Origin: Chlorobium sp.
GTDB lineage: Bacteria; Bacteroidota; Chlorobiia; Chlorobiales; Chlorobiaceae
Reading direction: 5' to 3'
Assembly (NCBI GenBank): GCA_028277225.1
Contig: JANQHB010000032.1
Coordinates: 1 to 64,000 of the forward strand
DNA length: 64,000 nucleotides
In this document: piece by piece, positions 47,392 to 56,108 of the stretch
Numbering within the stretch: position 1 is the stretch's first letter
How the letters are laid out: every line of letters starts with the position of its first letter
The notes under the pieces: model-generated
Database searches by the model: none
Seen by the model: only the letters and a program-made list of their open reading frames with translations
Told to the model about the DNA's origin: nothing
Program-made: the position numbers and the translations under genes

Positions 47392-49017
47392 ATGTCCCGT
47401 GTTCTGCAGATAGTGCTGATCATGGCCGTTCTGGTGTTTTTGGCGCTCGTTGGCAGGTTTTTCGCTCTTCAGTTCGGTGCGACAGGCGACTATTATCCAT
47501 CAGATGTCATTACGAAGAGTGATCGTACTATCCATGAGGTCTATAACATCATAAACGCTCGTTATGTCGACGAAGTTGACAATGATGTTCTCGTGTCTTC
47601 GGCAATTGAAGGCATGACACAGGCCCTCGATCCTCATACAACCTATCTTAAGGCGGATCAGGTACGGTTTTCCAATGCTGAATTTGAAGGCAATTTCGAG
47701 GGCATCGGCATTGAGTTCGATATCGTTCATGATACCCTTCTGGTGGTTACGCCACTGGCTGGAGGGCCAAGTGAGGCTGCCGGTTTGAAGGCGGGTGACA
47801 GGATCGTTGCCATAGACGGAAAGTCCGCGATTGCGTTGACGCCGATGGAGGTTCTCTCCAGGTTGCGCGGTCCGAAAGGTTCAGAGGTCGTCCTGACGAT
47901 ATTCAGGCCTTACACGTCAAGACAGTTCGAGCTCGATATCGTTCGTGACCAGATACCTACCTTCAGTATCGATGCGGTTTTCATGCTCGATGCAGAAACA
48001 GGCTATATCAGGTTGAGCAGATTTGTTGCAACGACAGCCCATGAATTCAGGGAAGCGATGGAAAAACTGCTGGACCTGGGGATGCAGAATGTCATCGTCG
48101 ACGTCAGGGGAAATCCCGGAGGTTACCTGGATCAGGCAGTAGAAATTGCTGACGAGTTTCTTTCCGATGGAGAACTGATCGTCTATACAAAAAGCAGAAA
48201 CGGCGGTCCTGATGAAATGCGGTATACTGCAACATCCGGTGGACTTTTTGAAAAACGTGATGTCATGGTTCTTGTTGACAGGGGAAGTGCCTCTGCAGCC
48301 GAAATACTTGCTGGAGCATTGCAGGATAACAGCAGAGCGCATATTGCCGGGGAGTTGACTTTCGGAAAAGGTCTGGTGCAAAGGCAGTTCGATCTTGCGG
48401 ACAGTTCGGCAATACGGTTGACTATCGCACGCTACTTTACTCCTTCAGGAAGGCGAATACAGCGTGACTACAGCCCTGGAAGCGAGGGTAGAGAGCTTTA
48501 TTATCAGGAAATACACGATACTCTTGACGGCACAGCGCTGGAGAATGAAAGTCAGGAAATTCAATGTGATATCCAGGGATTGGATGTCTACAGACCTTCA
48601 CCCGAACAATTCAAAACAACGGGAGGGATCATTCCCGATTTCTGGCTCGTGGAATCGGCTGCAAACGGTTTTTACGGTAAACTGCTGGAAAACGGTGTAT
48701 TCGATGAGACCGCGTTGAAGTTATTTGATGATCCTTCTGGCAGAATAAGGCAGTATAGCGGTGATATCGATCGATTTATCGAACACTTTTCAGAAGAAAA
48801 AAAGATTGAAAAATATCTTCGGAGGATTTGCAAAGAAAAGAAAATACTCTTTGACGAGAGACAGTTCCTCAAAGAAAAAAAAGAGATACTGTCTGCTGTG
48901 AAGTCCAGAGTTGCGCGCCAACAGTTCGGTATCGAGGCCCAGATAAAGGTTCTGGCAATAGAGTCCGACAAGGTGCTCTGGTTTGCAAGGGATTATCTGC
49001 GCGGTAATGCGGCCTAG
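47392..49017 (+). CDS. ctp: C-terminal processing peptidase, S41 family
   Basis: 541 residues. N-terminal signal anchor RVLQIVLIMAVLVFLALVGRFF (3-24), placing the enzyme in the periplasm. A PDZ domain covers about 95-180 (EGIGIEFDIVHDTLLVVTPLAGGPSEAAGLKAGDRIVAIDG). The protease core has VIVDVRGNPGGYLDQAVEIADEF, DRGSASAAEILAGALQDN with the catalytic Ser (299-305), and TFGKGLVQRQF with catalytic Lys326. The last ~150 residues extend beyond the standard fold and end in a helical KKIEKYLRRICKEKK region. It cleaves proteins at their C-termini during envelope quality control. Confidence 0.93.
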   Translation: MSRVLQIVLIMAVLVFLALVGRFFALQFGATGDYYPSDVITKSDRTIHEVYNIINARYVDEVDNDVLVSSAIEGMTQALDPHTTYLKADQVRFSNAEFEGNFEGIGIEFDIVHDTLLVVTPLAGGPSEAAGLKAGDRIVAIDGKSAIALTPMEVLSRLRGPKGSEVVLTIFRPYTSRQFELDIVRDQIPTFSIDAVFMLDAETGYIRLSRFVATTAHEFREAMEKLLDLGMQNVIVDVRGNPGGYLDQAVEIADEFLSDGELIVYTKSRNGGPDEMRYTATSGGLFEKRDVMVLVDRGSASAAEILAGALQDNSRAHIAGELTFGKGLVQRQFDLADSSAIRLTIARYFTPSGRRIQRDYSPGSEGRELYYQEIHDTLDGTALENESQEIQCDIQGLDVYRPSPEQFKTTGGIIPDFWLVESAANGFYGKLLENGVFDETALKLFDDPSGRIRQYSGDIDRFIEHFSEEKKIEKYLRRICKEKKILFDERQFLKEKKEILSAVKSRVARQQFGIEAQIKVLAIESDKVLWFARDYLRGNAA

Positions 49018-49098
49018 TTTTGCCGGTTATTATCTTCATTCGAACAACCGGTTTGTGTGTTGTTGACCCTTATTTCTGTCTGCTCCATATCGATTACC

Positions 49099-49315
49099 AC
49101 CTAAATTGAGCGATTGTCGAGCCCTGTGAAATATCCGGTCTGATTTCACGGGGTCGGCATTTCCCGACTTGTCGGGATTTCAATAAATGCGGCTCTTTAT
49201 CAGTTTTCACTCTCACCTGATAGATGATTGATATTCTCTTTTCAAACACAGCATAGCAGATTTTTTTTAATCTACTTACTGTTAAGGAGCATTTGTTGAA
49301 ACGCTCAGTTTAGGT
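49099..49315. mobile_element. MITE-like element, copy B (217 bp)
   Basis: The left end ACCTAAATTGAGCG and right end CGCTCAGTTTAGGT are terminal inverted repeats of 14 bases with one mismatch. Inside is a hairpin of CCCTGTGAAAT and ATTTCACGGGG, then CCCGACTTGTCGGG, then GCGGCTCTTT as in copy A. Non-coding. Located between ctp and the START genes. Partial copies of the hairpin part occur at 12594-12640 and 56009-56075. Confidence 0.6.
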
Positions 49316-49393
49316 ACTATATAAGCTGAATGTCGTACATTATAAGAATGAGGCGACTGGAAATGAAGCATGAAAGAATAAAAAAATCTGTGT

Positions 49394-50065
49394 ATGTCCT
49401 TACTTGATAAAATAAAAAGCGAAACATGCAGTCTTCGTCTGCAGAAAAGCTGGTTGAAAATCTATACCTGTCCGGTCCCAAGCTCGGATTTTCTTTCGTT
49501 TGTCGGAATAGCGGAAATCGATGCTCCGCAGCACAGTGTTCTGCATCTTCTCTATGATCTCGATGCTGCGACAGAATGGGTCTGGAAAACCAGAGAGATG
49601 AGGGTGCTCCAGGAGCTTTCCGAGGATGAAGGCAGAATTGTTTACCAGTTGGTCAGTGCTCCATGGCCTGTTTCTGACAGGGAAATAGTGAGTCAGTCAC
49701 AAGGCTTCCTGGATCCGGATACAGGCGAAATATATATCACGATCACCGCCAAGCCTGATTTTATCCCTGAAAACGATAATTATGTCCGGGTACCGCAGCT
49801 TGAGGGCGCCTGGAATATCATGCCCTTGACTGATACATCATGCAGGGTGGTTTTCAGACTTCATCTGGAACCGGGAGGGGAAATCCCTTCCTGGCTTGCT
49901 AATATAGCGGTCATCGATACCCCCTATAATACGCTTGCGAACATGAGGGAATTCGTTAAACGGGAAAAATACCAGACCCCGCTTGAGGTCCCGTTCACTC
50001 GTTCAACAAAAGGAATCGACAAGAATTACAGGGATTTCATAACTGATTCAGACGAATCACAATAA
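49394..50065 (+). CDS. START-domain protein 1
   Basis: 223 residues, a single START (StAR-related lipid-transfer) domain: WLKIYTCPVPSSDFLSFVGIAEIDAPQHSVLHLLYDLDAATEWVWKTREMRVL, then PWPVSDREIVSQSQGFLDPDTGEIYITI, KPDFIPENDNYVRVPQLEGAWNIMPL and GGEIPSWLANIAVIDTPYNTLANMREFV. This sequence of elements is the helix-grip fold that holds a hydrophobic ligand. No signal peptide or membrane segment. START domains are uncommon in bacteria; the ligand may be a lipid, quinone or pigment (inference). A paralogue follows 44 bases downstream, implying tandem duplication. Confidence 0.85.
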   Translation: MSLLDKIKSETCSLRLQKSWLKIYTCPVPSSDFLSFVGIAEIDAPQHSVLHLLYDLDAATEWVWKTREMRVLQELSEDEGRIVYQLVSAPWPVSDREIVSQSQGFLDPDTGEIYITITAKPDFIPENDNYVRVPQLEGAWNIMPLTDTSCRVVFRLHLEPGGEIPSWLANIAVIDTPYNTLANMREFVKREKYQTPLEVPFTRSTKGIDKNYRDFITDSDESQ

Positions 50066-50109
50066 CAGTACGTTTCATCCATTAACATTGACCAAGAAGG
50101 ATATCGCAC

Positions 50110-50733
50110 ATGGATTTTGACCGGGCAAGGGAGGAAGAATGGACTTTTCGGGTGGAGCACAAGGATATCAGTATATACTCTGCAAAAATGAAAAACACGC
50201 CATTGCTTGGCTTCAAGGGATCTGTAGCGTTTCCTGTTTCGGTAAAGCGGCTGATCAGTCTTTTTTATGATACCGACAGTTACATGCGATGGGTTCATCA
50301 GCTTTCCAGTATCAAGGTGCTTGAACGAGGCGATAATCTCGAGTATGTCATCCATAAAGTCATCAATACCCCCTGGCCTTTTCCCAAGCGGGAAATGATT
50401 TTTCGTACCGGCCTGGATACGGAAGGGGAAAACGGTATTGCGGTTACGATGAAGTCTGTGCCGGATTTCATACCCGAAAACAGGGATACGTTCAGGATAA
50501 AGGATGCATACGGTCGATGGATTTTCGAGCCTATGGAAGATGATGTGGTTGGCATTACGTTTATCATGTTTGTCGATCCCGGTAAGGATGTTCCTTCACA
50601 GATGAGTAACACGGCAATGTTCGAAGTTCCGTTCTACTCTCTTCAGAACCTCAGGAACCTTGCATTTAACAGCACTTACAGTCCGCCTTACCCTGACGAA
50701 GTTGATGAGTATATCTCAATTGGCGAAGAGTGA
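50110..50733 (+). CDS. START-domain protein 2 (paralogue)
   Basis: 207 residues with the same layout as its neighbour: WTFRVEHKDISIYSAKMKNTPLLGFKGSVAFPVSVKRLISLFYDTDSYMRWVHQ, NTPWPFPKREMIFRTGL, VPDFIPENRDTFRIKDAYGRWIFEP and GKDVPSQMSNTAMFEVPFYSLQNLRNLAF. By eye it is roughly one third identical to START protein 1, concentrated in PWP..DRE/KREM, PDFIPEN and the last helix. The pair is probably one operon. The protein is cytoplasmic, ligand unknown. Confidence 0.85.
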   Translation: MDFDRAREEEWTFRVEHKDISIYSAKMKNTPLLGFKGSVAFPVSVKRLISLFYDTDSYMRWVHQLSSIKVLERGDNLEYVIHKVINTPWPFPKREMIFRTGLDTEGENGIAVTMKSVPDFIPENRDTFRIKDAYGRWIFEPMEDDVVGITFIMFVDPGKDVPSQMSNTAMFEVPFYSLQNLRNLAFNSTYSPPYPDEVDEYISIGEE

Positions 50734-50779
50734 CAAGAATTGAGGGAGTAAGGAGTAAGTAGGTTAGGGAAAAATACAT

Positions 50780-50804
50780 AGGGGCGGGTTTGAAACCCGC
50801 CCCT
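50780..50804. terminator. palindromic GGGGCGGG hairpin between convergent genes
   Basis: AGGGGCGGG pairs with CCCGCCCCT around TTTGAAA, a nearly perfect 25-base palindrome. It lies between the convergent START and heptose-kinase genes and can terminate both. The TAGGGGC..GCCCCT form recurs at 11010-11035, so it belongs to a small dispersed palindrome family. Confidence 0.6.
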
Positions 50805-50848
50805 GGTGTTTATGAGTCGTGATGAGGTGCGTTTCAAAACGGTTTTTC

Positions 50849-51826
50849 TTACTCCTGGAAATAATCTTCACAGGCCTTGATGAGCTTTTCGGGATTAACC
50901 GGCACGGCGCCTACTTCCTGGCAGACCGTTCCTGCGGCAAGGTTGGCGATGACAGCAGATTTTTCGATATCGAGCCCTGATGCGACACCAAGAGCCAGCA
51001 TGCCGATCACCGTATCGCCGGCCCCCGAAACATCTGCCACTTCGAGCGAGGAGGCGGGAATATGGGTGATGCGGTCGTTGTAGATGGTCAATCCTTTTTC
51101 GCTCCGGGTGATGACAAGGTCCCGGCAGGCCAGTTGTGAAAGCAGTTTCCTGCATGCCTTTTCGACATCGTCATCATTGTTTGCAAGCGTAATGCCGAGG
51201 GAGGATGCAATTTCAGAGAGGTTGGGTTTGAAAACGGTACAACCGGTATAGCTGAAAAAGCTTTTCTGTTTTGGATCGACCAGAACCGGAACATCATGTT
51301 CTGATGCTGTTTCAAGAATGTTTCTGATGAGGAGACCGGTAAGGGTGCCTTTATTGTAATCCTGCAGGACGATAGCATCCAGAGTGCCGATCGAATTTTC
51401 AAAATGTTTGCGTATAAAGGTGACAGCTTCCTCAGATGCGTCCTGACGGCTTTCGTAGTCGATCCGGGCAATGTGATGATTCTGGGAAAGAATCCTGGTT
51501 TTACAGGTTGTCGGCCTTTCGGGATCTTCAAACAGATGCCGGGTATCGAGACCGTGATTTTTCATCAGGCCGTTCAATACTTCTCTGTTGCCGTCTTTAC
51601 CGCTTATGCCGAAAAGCATGGTTTCTGCGCCCATTGCATGGATATTGACAGCCACATTGGCTGCACCGCCCAGCCTTTGCGTTTCGTGGGAAACGTCGAC
51701 TACCGGTACGGGATACTCCGGTGAAATACGCGACACATGACCGAAAATATAGCGGTCAAGCATGATGTCTCCGATTACGGCTATCCTTTTATTGCTGAAC
51801 GAGGAAATGAGCGCTTCAATGTTCAT
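50849..51826 (-). CDS. rfaE1: D-glycero-beta-D-manno-heptose-7-phosphate kinase
   Basis: About 325 residues from ATG 51826 (MNIEALISSFSNKRIAVIGD); 23 upstream codons in frame have no family match. The ribokinase fold is shown by VIGDIMLDRYIFGHVSRISPEYPVPVVDV, RLGGAANVAVNIHAMGA, PVLVDPKQKSFFSYTGCTVFKPNLSE and VADVSGAGDTVIGMLALG with the catalytic Asp. The IFG.V.RISPE.P.PV wording is specific for the heptose kinase (HldE N-terminal domain). It prepares ADP-heptose for lipopolysaccharide core. The nucleotidyltransferase half is absent and must be a separate gene. Confidence 0.92.
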   Translation of the reverse strand: MNIEALISSFSNKRIAVIGDIMLDRYIFGHVSRISPEYPVPVVDVSHETQRLGGAANVAVNIHAMGAETMLFGISGKDGNREVLNGLMKNHGLDTRHLFEDPERPTTCKTRILSQNHHIARIDYESRQDASEEAVTFIRKHFENSIGTLDAIVLQDYNKGTLTGLLIRNILETASEHDVPVLVDPKQKSFFSYTGCTVFKPNLSEIASSLGITLANNDDDVEKACRKLLSQLACRDLVITRSEKGLTIYNDRITHIPASSLEVADVSGAGDTVIGMLALGVASGLDIEKSAVIANLAAGTVCQEVGAVPVNPEKLIKACEDYFQE

Positions 51827-52201
51827 GGAAGTTCGTGTATCCGGTTTGTTGTTCGACGACGTCTTTGCAATCATGTCATGACGGCGATCATCCACGCTGC
51901 AGACAGGCTATGGCAGCAGGGGTATCGTTTTTGCCCGTCAGGACAGAGGATGATTCCGTTTCAATGTAATTGCATATATGTCGAGACTGCATTGGCAAAA
52001 AGCTTTTCGCATGGCTGAATAGGGAATATATTGCAAAAAGAGCGATAGTCGGGCATTTGCTGAAACGCTCTTCTCAGGTCTGAAAAAAGCGCTGTGTAAT
52101 GAACACGAACGCGGTTTGTATGGCTTTGAAATGTTGCTGTTATTTACTATACTTAAAGCTATCCATTTTTAGGTCAGGAAGAGGGAAAAAAGATATCACA
52201 G
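51827..52201. promoter_or_regulatory. divergent upstream region with ffh promoter candidate
   Basis: A 375-bp gap between the divergent heptose kinase and ffh. TTGAAA at 52126-52131 and TATACT at 52148-52153 are 16 bp apart and 49 bases before the ffh start, a good sigma-70-type promoter. A relic of the MITE-like right end (CGCTCTTCTCAGGT at 52066-52079), paired with AGAGCG near 52039, lies upstream. No gene is supported, although several short frames exist. Confidence 0.45.
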
Positions 52202-53551
52202 ATGTTTGACAGTTTAAGCGATAAGTTAGAGGCTACCTTTAAAAAGCTTGCCGGACAGGCAACGATCAACGAGGTTAACATCGGTATTGCCATGCGCGAT
52301 ATCAAACGTGCTTTGCTGGGTGCTGATGTCAACTACAAGGTTGCAAAAAAATTTGTTGAAGAGGTGCGCGAAAAGGCACTTGGCCAGGATGTGGTCAAGA
52401 GCGTCTCGCCTGCCCAGATGATCGTCAAAATTGTCAGTGATGAACTGACCGGGATCATGGGGGGCGAAAACAAGCCGTTGAACCTCAATGTCAAAAAAAC
52501 ACCGGCGGTCGTCATGGTTGCCGGCCTCCAGGGATCCGGTAAAACAACCTTCTGTGCAAAGCTGGCAAAGCGTCTGAAGAAAAACGGAAAACAGCCCTTG
52601 CTGGTTGCGGCCGATGTCTATCGCCCAGCTGCTGTCGAACAGCTCAAGACGCTTGGCGGACAGATCGAAGTGCCGGTTTTCTCCATTGAAGAACAGGACG
52701 CTCTCAAGGCTGCTCATGGAGGGCTGGAGTCAGCACGTCAGAACGGCAATGATGTCGTGATCGTTGATACCGCGGGCCGGCTCCAGGTAGACGAATCGAT
52801 GATGGCCGAGGCCGAGACGCTCAAGAACGAACTGAAACCCGAGGAACTTCTGTTTGTTGTCGACGCGATGATCGGACAGGAAGCGGTCAATACCGCAAAA
52901 GTGTTCAATGAGCGTCTGGATTTTGACGGTGTCGTGCTGACAAAGCTCGATGGTGATGCCAGGGGCGGTTCAGCACTTTCGATAAAGCAGGTTGTCGATA
53001 AACCGATCAAGTTCATGAGCGTCGGTGAAAAAGTCGATGACCTCGATGTATTCTACCCTGACCGCATGGCGCAGAGGATTCTCGGTATGGGTGATATCGT
53101 CAGTTTTGTCGAAAAAGCCCAGGAGACACTCGATCTGGAGAAAACGCGAAAAATGCAGTCGCGTTTGATGAAAAATGAATTCGATCTCGATGATTTTTTC
53201 GATCAGCTCCAGCAGTTGAAAAAAATGGGCTCCATTCAGGGACTGGTTGAGATGGTGCCGGGCCTGAACAAGATGGTCCCGAAACAGGATCTCGATAACC
53301 TCGACTTCAAACCTATCGAAGCGATTATTTCTTCCATGACAAAGCAGGAGCGTTCTGCTCCAGAAATAATCAACGGGAGCAGGAGGCAGAGAATCGCCAA
53401 TGGCAGCGGAACACGCGTACAGGATGTGAACATGCTGCTCAAGCAGTTCAAGGAAATGAAAAAGATGATGAGTTCAGTGACCAAGATGACCAAATCAGGC
53501 AGAAAGATACTGCCGCAGAATTTGCCGCTGGAGAAGCTGTTAAAACGATAA
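52202..53551 (+). CDS. ffh: signal recognition particle protein Ffh
   Basis: 449 residues. The N domain ends with ALLGADVNYKVAKKFVEEV; the GTPase domain has GLQGSGKTTFCAKLA (G1), DVYRPAAVEQL, DTAGRLQVDE (G3), TKLDGDARGG (G4) and KFMSVGEKVDDLDVFYPDR. The methionine-rich M domain (about 300-449) binds SRP RNA and signal sequences. It delivers nascent membrane proteins to the SecYEG translocon via FtsY. First gene of a run with rpsP, rimM, trmD and rplS. Confidence 0.97.
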   Translation: MFDSLSDKLEATFKKLAGQATINEVNIGIAMRDIKRALLGADVNYKVAKKFVEEVREKALGQDVVKSVSPAQMIVKIVSDELTGIMGGENKPLNLNVKKTPAVVMVAGLQGSGKTTFCAKLAKRLKKNGKQPLLVAADVYRPAAVEQLKTLGGQIEVPVFSIEEQDALKAAHGGLESARQNGNDVVIVDTAGRLQVDESMMAEAETLKNELKPEELLFVVDAMIGQEAVNTAKVFNERLDFDGVVLTKLDGDARGGSALSIKQVVDKPIKFMSVGEKVDDLDVFYPDRMAQRILGMGDIVSFVEKAQETLDLEKTRKMQSRLMKNEFDLDDFFDQLQQLKKMGSIQGLVEMVPGLNKMVPKQDLDNLDFKPIEAIISSMTKQERSAPEIINGSRRQRIANGSGTRVQDVNMLLKQFKEMKKMMSSVTKMTKSGRKILPQNLPLEKLLKR

Positions 53552-53586
53552 CGTCCAATTACACATAACATAAATCAAGAGAAGCA

Positions 53587-54012
53587 TTGGTTAAAATCAG
53601 ACTTAAAAGAGCAGGAAGAAAGAAATTGCCTTACTACCAGATCGTTGCCGCCGATTCGCGTGCACCAAGAGACGGTAAGTTTCTCGAGGTCATCGGCAAC
53701 TATCAGCCAACGGCTAAACCTCATGCGGTAACACTGGACAGAGAGCGTGCCGCCTATTGGCTTGGTGTGGGCGCACAGCCAACAACGACGGTTCGCAGCC
53801 TGATCCGTTCAACCGGTCTGCTTCATGAACTCAACATGAAGCGCAGGGGAATGAGCGAAGAGGAAATACAGGCTGAAATGGAAAACAGGGAAAAACGTGA
53901 GTCTGAGAGAAAACAGAAGCGACTCGCGGTAAAAACCCGCAGACGTCAGGCCAAAAAAGCTGCTGAAGCCCGGGAAGAAGAGGCTGGCGATGCGACGAGC
54001 CCGGAAGCCTGA
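53587..54012 (+). CDS. rpsP: 30S ribosomal protein S16
   Basis: 141 residues, starting with TTG (53587) as MVKIRLKRAGRKKLPYYQIVAADSRAPRDGKFLEVIGNYQP, the standard S16 opening. AAGAGAAGC upstream serves as a modest ribosome binding site and there is no ATG nearby, so a TTG start seems real. The conserved domain ends near residue 85. A Lys/Arg/Glu-rich tail of about 55 residues follows, longer than the ~80-90-residue S16 of E. coli and frequent in this phylum. Confidence 0.95.
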   Translation: MVKIRLKRAGRKKLPYYQIVAADSRAPRDGKFLEVIGNYQPTAKPHAVTLDRERAAYWLGVGAQPTTTVRSLIRSTGLLHELNMKRRGMSEEEIQAEMENREKRESERKQKRLAVKTRRRQAKKAAEAREEEAGDATSPEA

Positions 54013-54065
54013 GCATTTTCCGGAAGGATGATCCGGATCTGTGACGCTGTCAGCTCAATTCTGGC

Positions 54066-54572
54066 ATGATGGAACTCTATCTTGTTGGGAGGATACTGAA
54101 ACCAAGAGGGTTGAAAGGTGAGGTGAAAATCCTGCCGATTACCGATTATCTTGACAGTTTTCTCGAAAGGAAGTTTTATCATGTCGGCAGGAACGAGGAC
54201 TGTACCGTTCTTCGCGAAGTACTCAAGAGTGAAATTCGCAATGCGAATGCATTTCTGCTTCTGGAAGGAATTGATTCGCGCGAAAAGGCTGAGGAAGCGG
54301 TCGGGAGTATGCTGTATGTGACACCTGAAGAACTGGTGTCTCTTCCTGAAAACAGGGCATACCTGCATGAGCTGAAAGGTCTGGAGATTGTCAATGAGTC
54401 GTCAGCCAGGGTCGGTACTGTTCTTGATGTTCTGAAAATGCCCGCTCATGATGTTTACGAGATAGAGTACAGGGGCAGGAGAATACTGGTGCCGGCAGTC
54501 GAAGAGTTTGTAGAGGAAATAAGTATTGAGAAGGGCTATATGGTGTTGAGGCGTCTGGACGAGTTTCTGTGA
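54066..54572 (+). CDS. rimM: ribosome maturation factor RimM
   Basis: 168 residues. LYLVGRILKPRGLKGEVKILPITDYLDSFLE is the N-terminal RimM beta-barrel; the C-terminal PRC-barrel includes YLHELKGLEIVNESSARVGTVLDVLKMPAHDVYEIEYRGRRILVPAVEEFVEEI. It binds S19 and assists 30S head maturation. The start may be ATG 54066 or 54069. Its place between rpsP and trmD is the conserved bacterial order. Confidence 0.95.
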   Translation: MMELYLVGRILKPRGLKGEVKILPITDYLDSFLERKFYHVGRNEDCTVLREVLKSEIRNANAFLLLEGIDSREKAEEAVGSMLYVTPEELVSLPENRAYLHELKGLEIVNESSARVGTVLDVLKMPAHDVYEIEYRGRRILVPAVEEFVEEISIEKGYMVLRRLDEFL

Positions 54573-54657
54573 GAGGACCTTGTACCAGGAATATTTGTTG
54601 AACAGATGAACTGTTCCCCGGCCAAGAGGGGGCAGAAGATGAAGAGTCTCTTGTTGC

Positions 54658-55368
54658 ATGGTGCCATTGCGGATCGATGTCATATCCGTTATTCCGGGAT
54701 TCTTTGAATCGCCCCTGGAAAAAGGGCTGCTCGGTATAGCAAGGAAAAAACTGCGTGTACAGATCGAGGTACATAACCTTCACGATTACGGTCTCGGCAA
54801 GTACAAGCAGGTTGACGATACACCGTTTGGCGGTGGAGCAGGGATGGTTATCAGGCCTGAACCTGTGTTTGCCTGTATCGAACGGCTGCAGGAAGAAAGG
54901 GCATACGATGCCGTGATTTTTATGACGCCGGATGGCGACAGGCTGGATCAGACAGCAGCAAATCGTTTGTCGGTCTTGAAAAATATTATTATCCTGTGCG
55001 GCCATTACAAGGCTGTCGATGAACGGATCAGGAAAAAGCTCATTACGCATGAGTTATCTGTGGGTGACCTTGTTCTTTCCGGTGGAGAGATTCCTGCACT
55101 GATGCTCATGGATGCTGTTGTCAGGCTTGTGCCAGGTGTTCTGGGCGACAGTGAATCTGCCCTGACAGATTCCTTCCAGACAGGATTGCTCGATTGCGAG
55201 TATTACACAAGGCCTGCAGAGTTCAGGGGCATGGTCGTGCCGGAAGTTCTGCTTTCGGGGCATCATAAAAAAATTGAACAGTGGCGGCAGGAAAACGCCT
55301 ACAGAAGAACACAGGAAAAGCGGCCTGATCTTCTGGAAAATGACAGTTTTGATGAATTGAGGATATAA
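54658..55368 (+). CDS. trmD: tRNA (guanine-N1)-methyltransferase TrmD
   Basis: 236 residues. RIDVISVIPGFFESPLEKGLLGIARKK opens the SPOUT fold; DTPFGGGAGMVIRPEPVF, IILCGHYKAVDERI, LSVGDLVLSGGEIPALMLMDAVVRLVPGVLG form the SAM-binding trefoil knot, and SALTDSFQTGLLDCEYYTRP the tRNA-binding part. It methylates G37 of tRNAs to prevent frameshifting. The ATG at 54658 has a poor ribosome binding site (AAGATGAAGAG upstream); coupled translation in the operon is likely. Confidence 0.96.
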   Translation: MVPLRIDVISVIPGFFESPLEKGLLGIARKKLRVQIEVHNLHDYGLGKYKQVDDTPFGGGAGMVIRPEPVFACIERLQEERAYDAVIFMTPDGDRLDQTAANRLSVLKNIIILCGHYKAVDERIRKKLITHELSVGDLVLSGGEIPALMLMDAVVRLVPGVLGDSESALTDSFQTGLLDCEYYTRPAEFRGMVVPEVLLSGHHKKIEQWRQENAYRRTQEKRPDLLENDSFDELRI

Positions 55369-55387
55369 TAACCTTAACCTATATATC

Positions 55388-55747
55388 ATGGATCAGTTAA
55401 TTCAGCTGGTTGAATCAGCGCAGCAGAGGGATGACCTTCCGGAATTGCATCCGGGAGATACGGTAAAAATGCAATTGAAAGTTATAGAGGGTGAAAAAGA
55501 ACGCCTTCAGGCCTTCGAGGGCGTCGTGATCAGTGAACGGGGCATGGGGGCGTCAAAAACCGTTACCGTCAGGAAAATTTCCAACGGTATCGGTGTCGAG
55601 CGTATCATTCCGCTGAACTCTCCCAATATCGAAAGTGTCAAGGTGCTCAAGCAAGGTAAAACCCGCCGGGCAAAACTCTTTTATCTCAGAAAAAGAACCG
55701 GCAAGGCTGCCCTCAAAGTCAAGGAACGCAAAAAAATCACGTCATAA
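55388..55747 (+). CDS. rplS: 50S ribosomal protein L19
   Basis: 119 residues of the normal L19 length and pattern: DLPELHPGDTVKMQLKVIEGEKERLQAFEGVVISERGMGASKTVTVRKISNGIGVERIIPLNSPNIESVKVLKQGKTRRAKLFYLRKRTGKAALKVKERK. It binds 23S rRNA at the subunit interface. Last gene of the ffh-rpsP-rimM-trmD-rplS run; a probable terminator lies about 225 bases downstream. Confidence 0.97.
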   Translation: MDQLIQLVESAQQRDDLPELHPGDTVKMQLKVIEGEKERLQAFEGVVISERGMGASKTVTVRKISNGIGVERIIPLNSPNIESVKVLKQGKTRRAKLFYLRKRTGKAALKVKERKKITS

Positions 55748-56108
55748 CGACATCTCTCTTTTTTTTCTGTGCGACCTGAAGGCTTCGCTGTTCACGACAG
55801 GCAGGGATCGAAATACTCGTCCCCTCCTGTCCGGACTCCGGATTCAGGTTAGTCCCGATAAGTTTGGGCTCACTCCACCTTGGAGCAGGTCGCAGACTAA
55901 GAAGTACAGGAGATGACACGCAAAGCAGCTTATTCTGGTACACACAACATGTATCACTTCTTTATGAAAAGACCGGTTTATCCCGGTTTTTTTATTTTTA
56001 GCAGATGCTGCCCTGTGAAATATTCGGTCTGATTTCACGGGGTCGATATTCCCCGGCATGTCGGGATGCTCTGTTCAGTTTTTTGAATTTTGACATATCC
56101 TTGCTTTT
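55748..56108. other. intergenic region with terminator and MITE-like fragment
   Basis: No gene is supported. A short hairpin ACCGG (55972-55976), loop, then CCGGT followed by seven T and further T-rich bases to 55999 is a plausible terminator of the rplS transcript. Bases 56009-56075 repeat the CCCTGTGAAATATTCGG/ATTTCACGGGG hairpin and a CCCCGGCATGTCGGG palindrome of the MITE-like family (copy B). The stretch 55775-55910 is moderately structured but matches no RNA family that I recognise. Confidence 0.45.

Noticed and set aside
55775..55960. A structured RNA gene downstream of rplS.
   Set aside because: Some self-complementary words exist but no tRNA, SRP RNA, 6S or riboswitch pattern could be recognised, and no promoter stands out.
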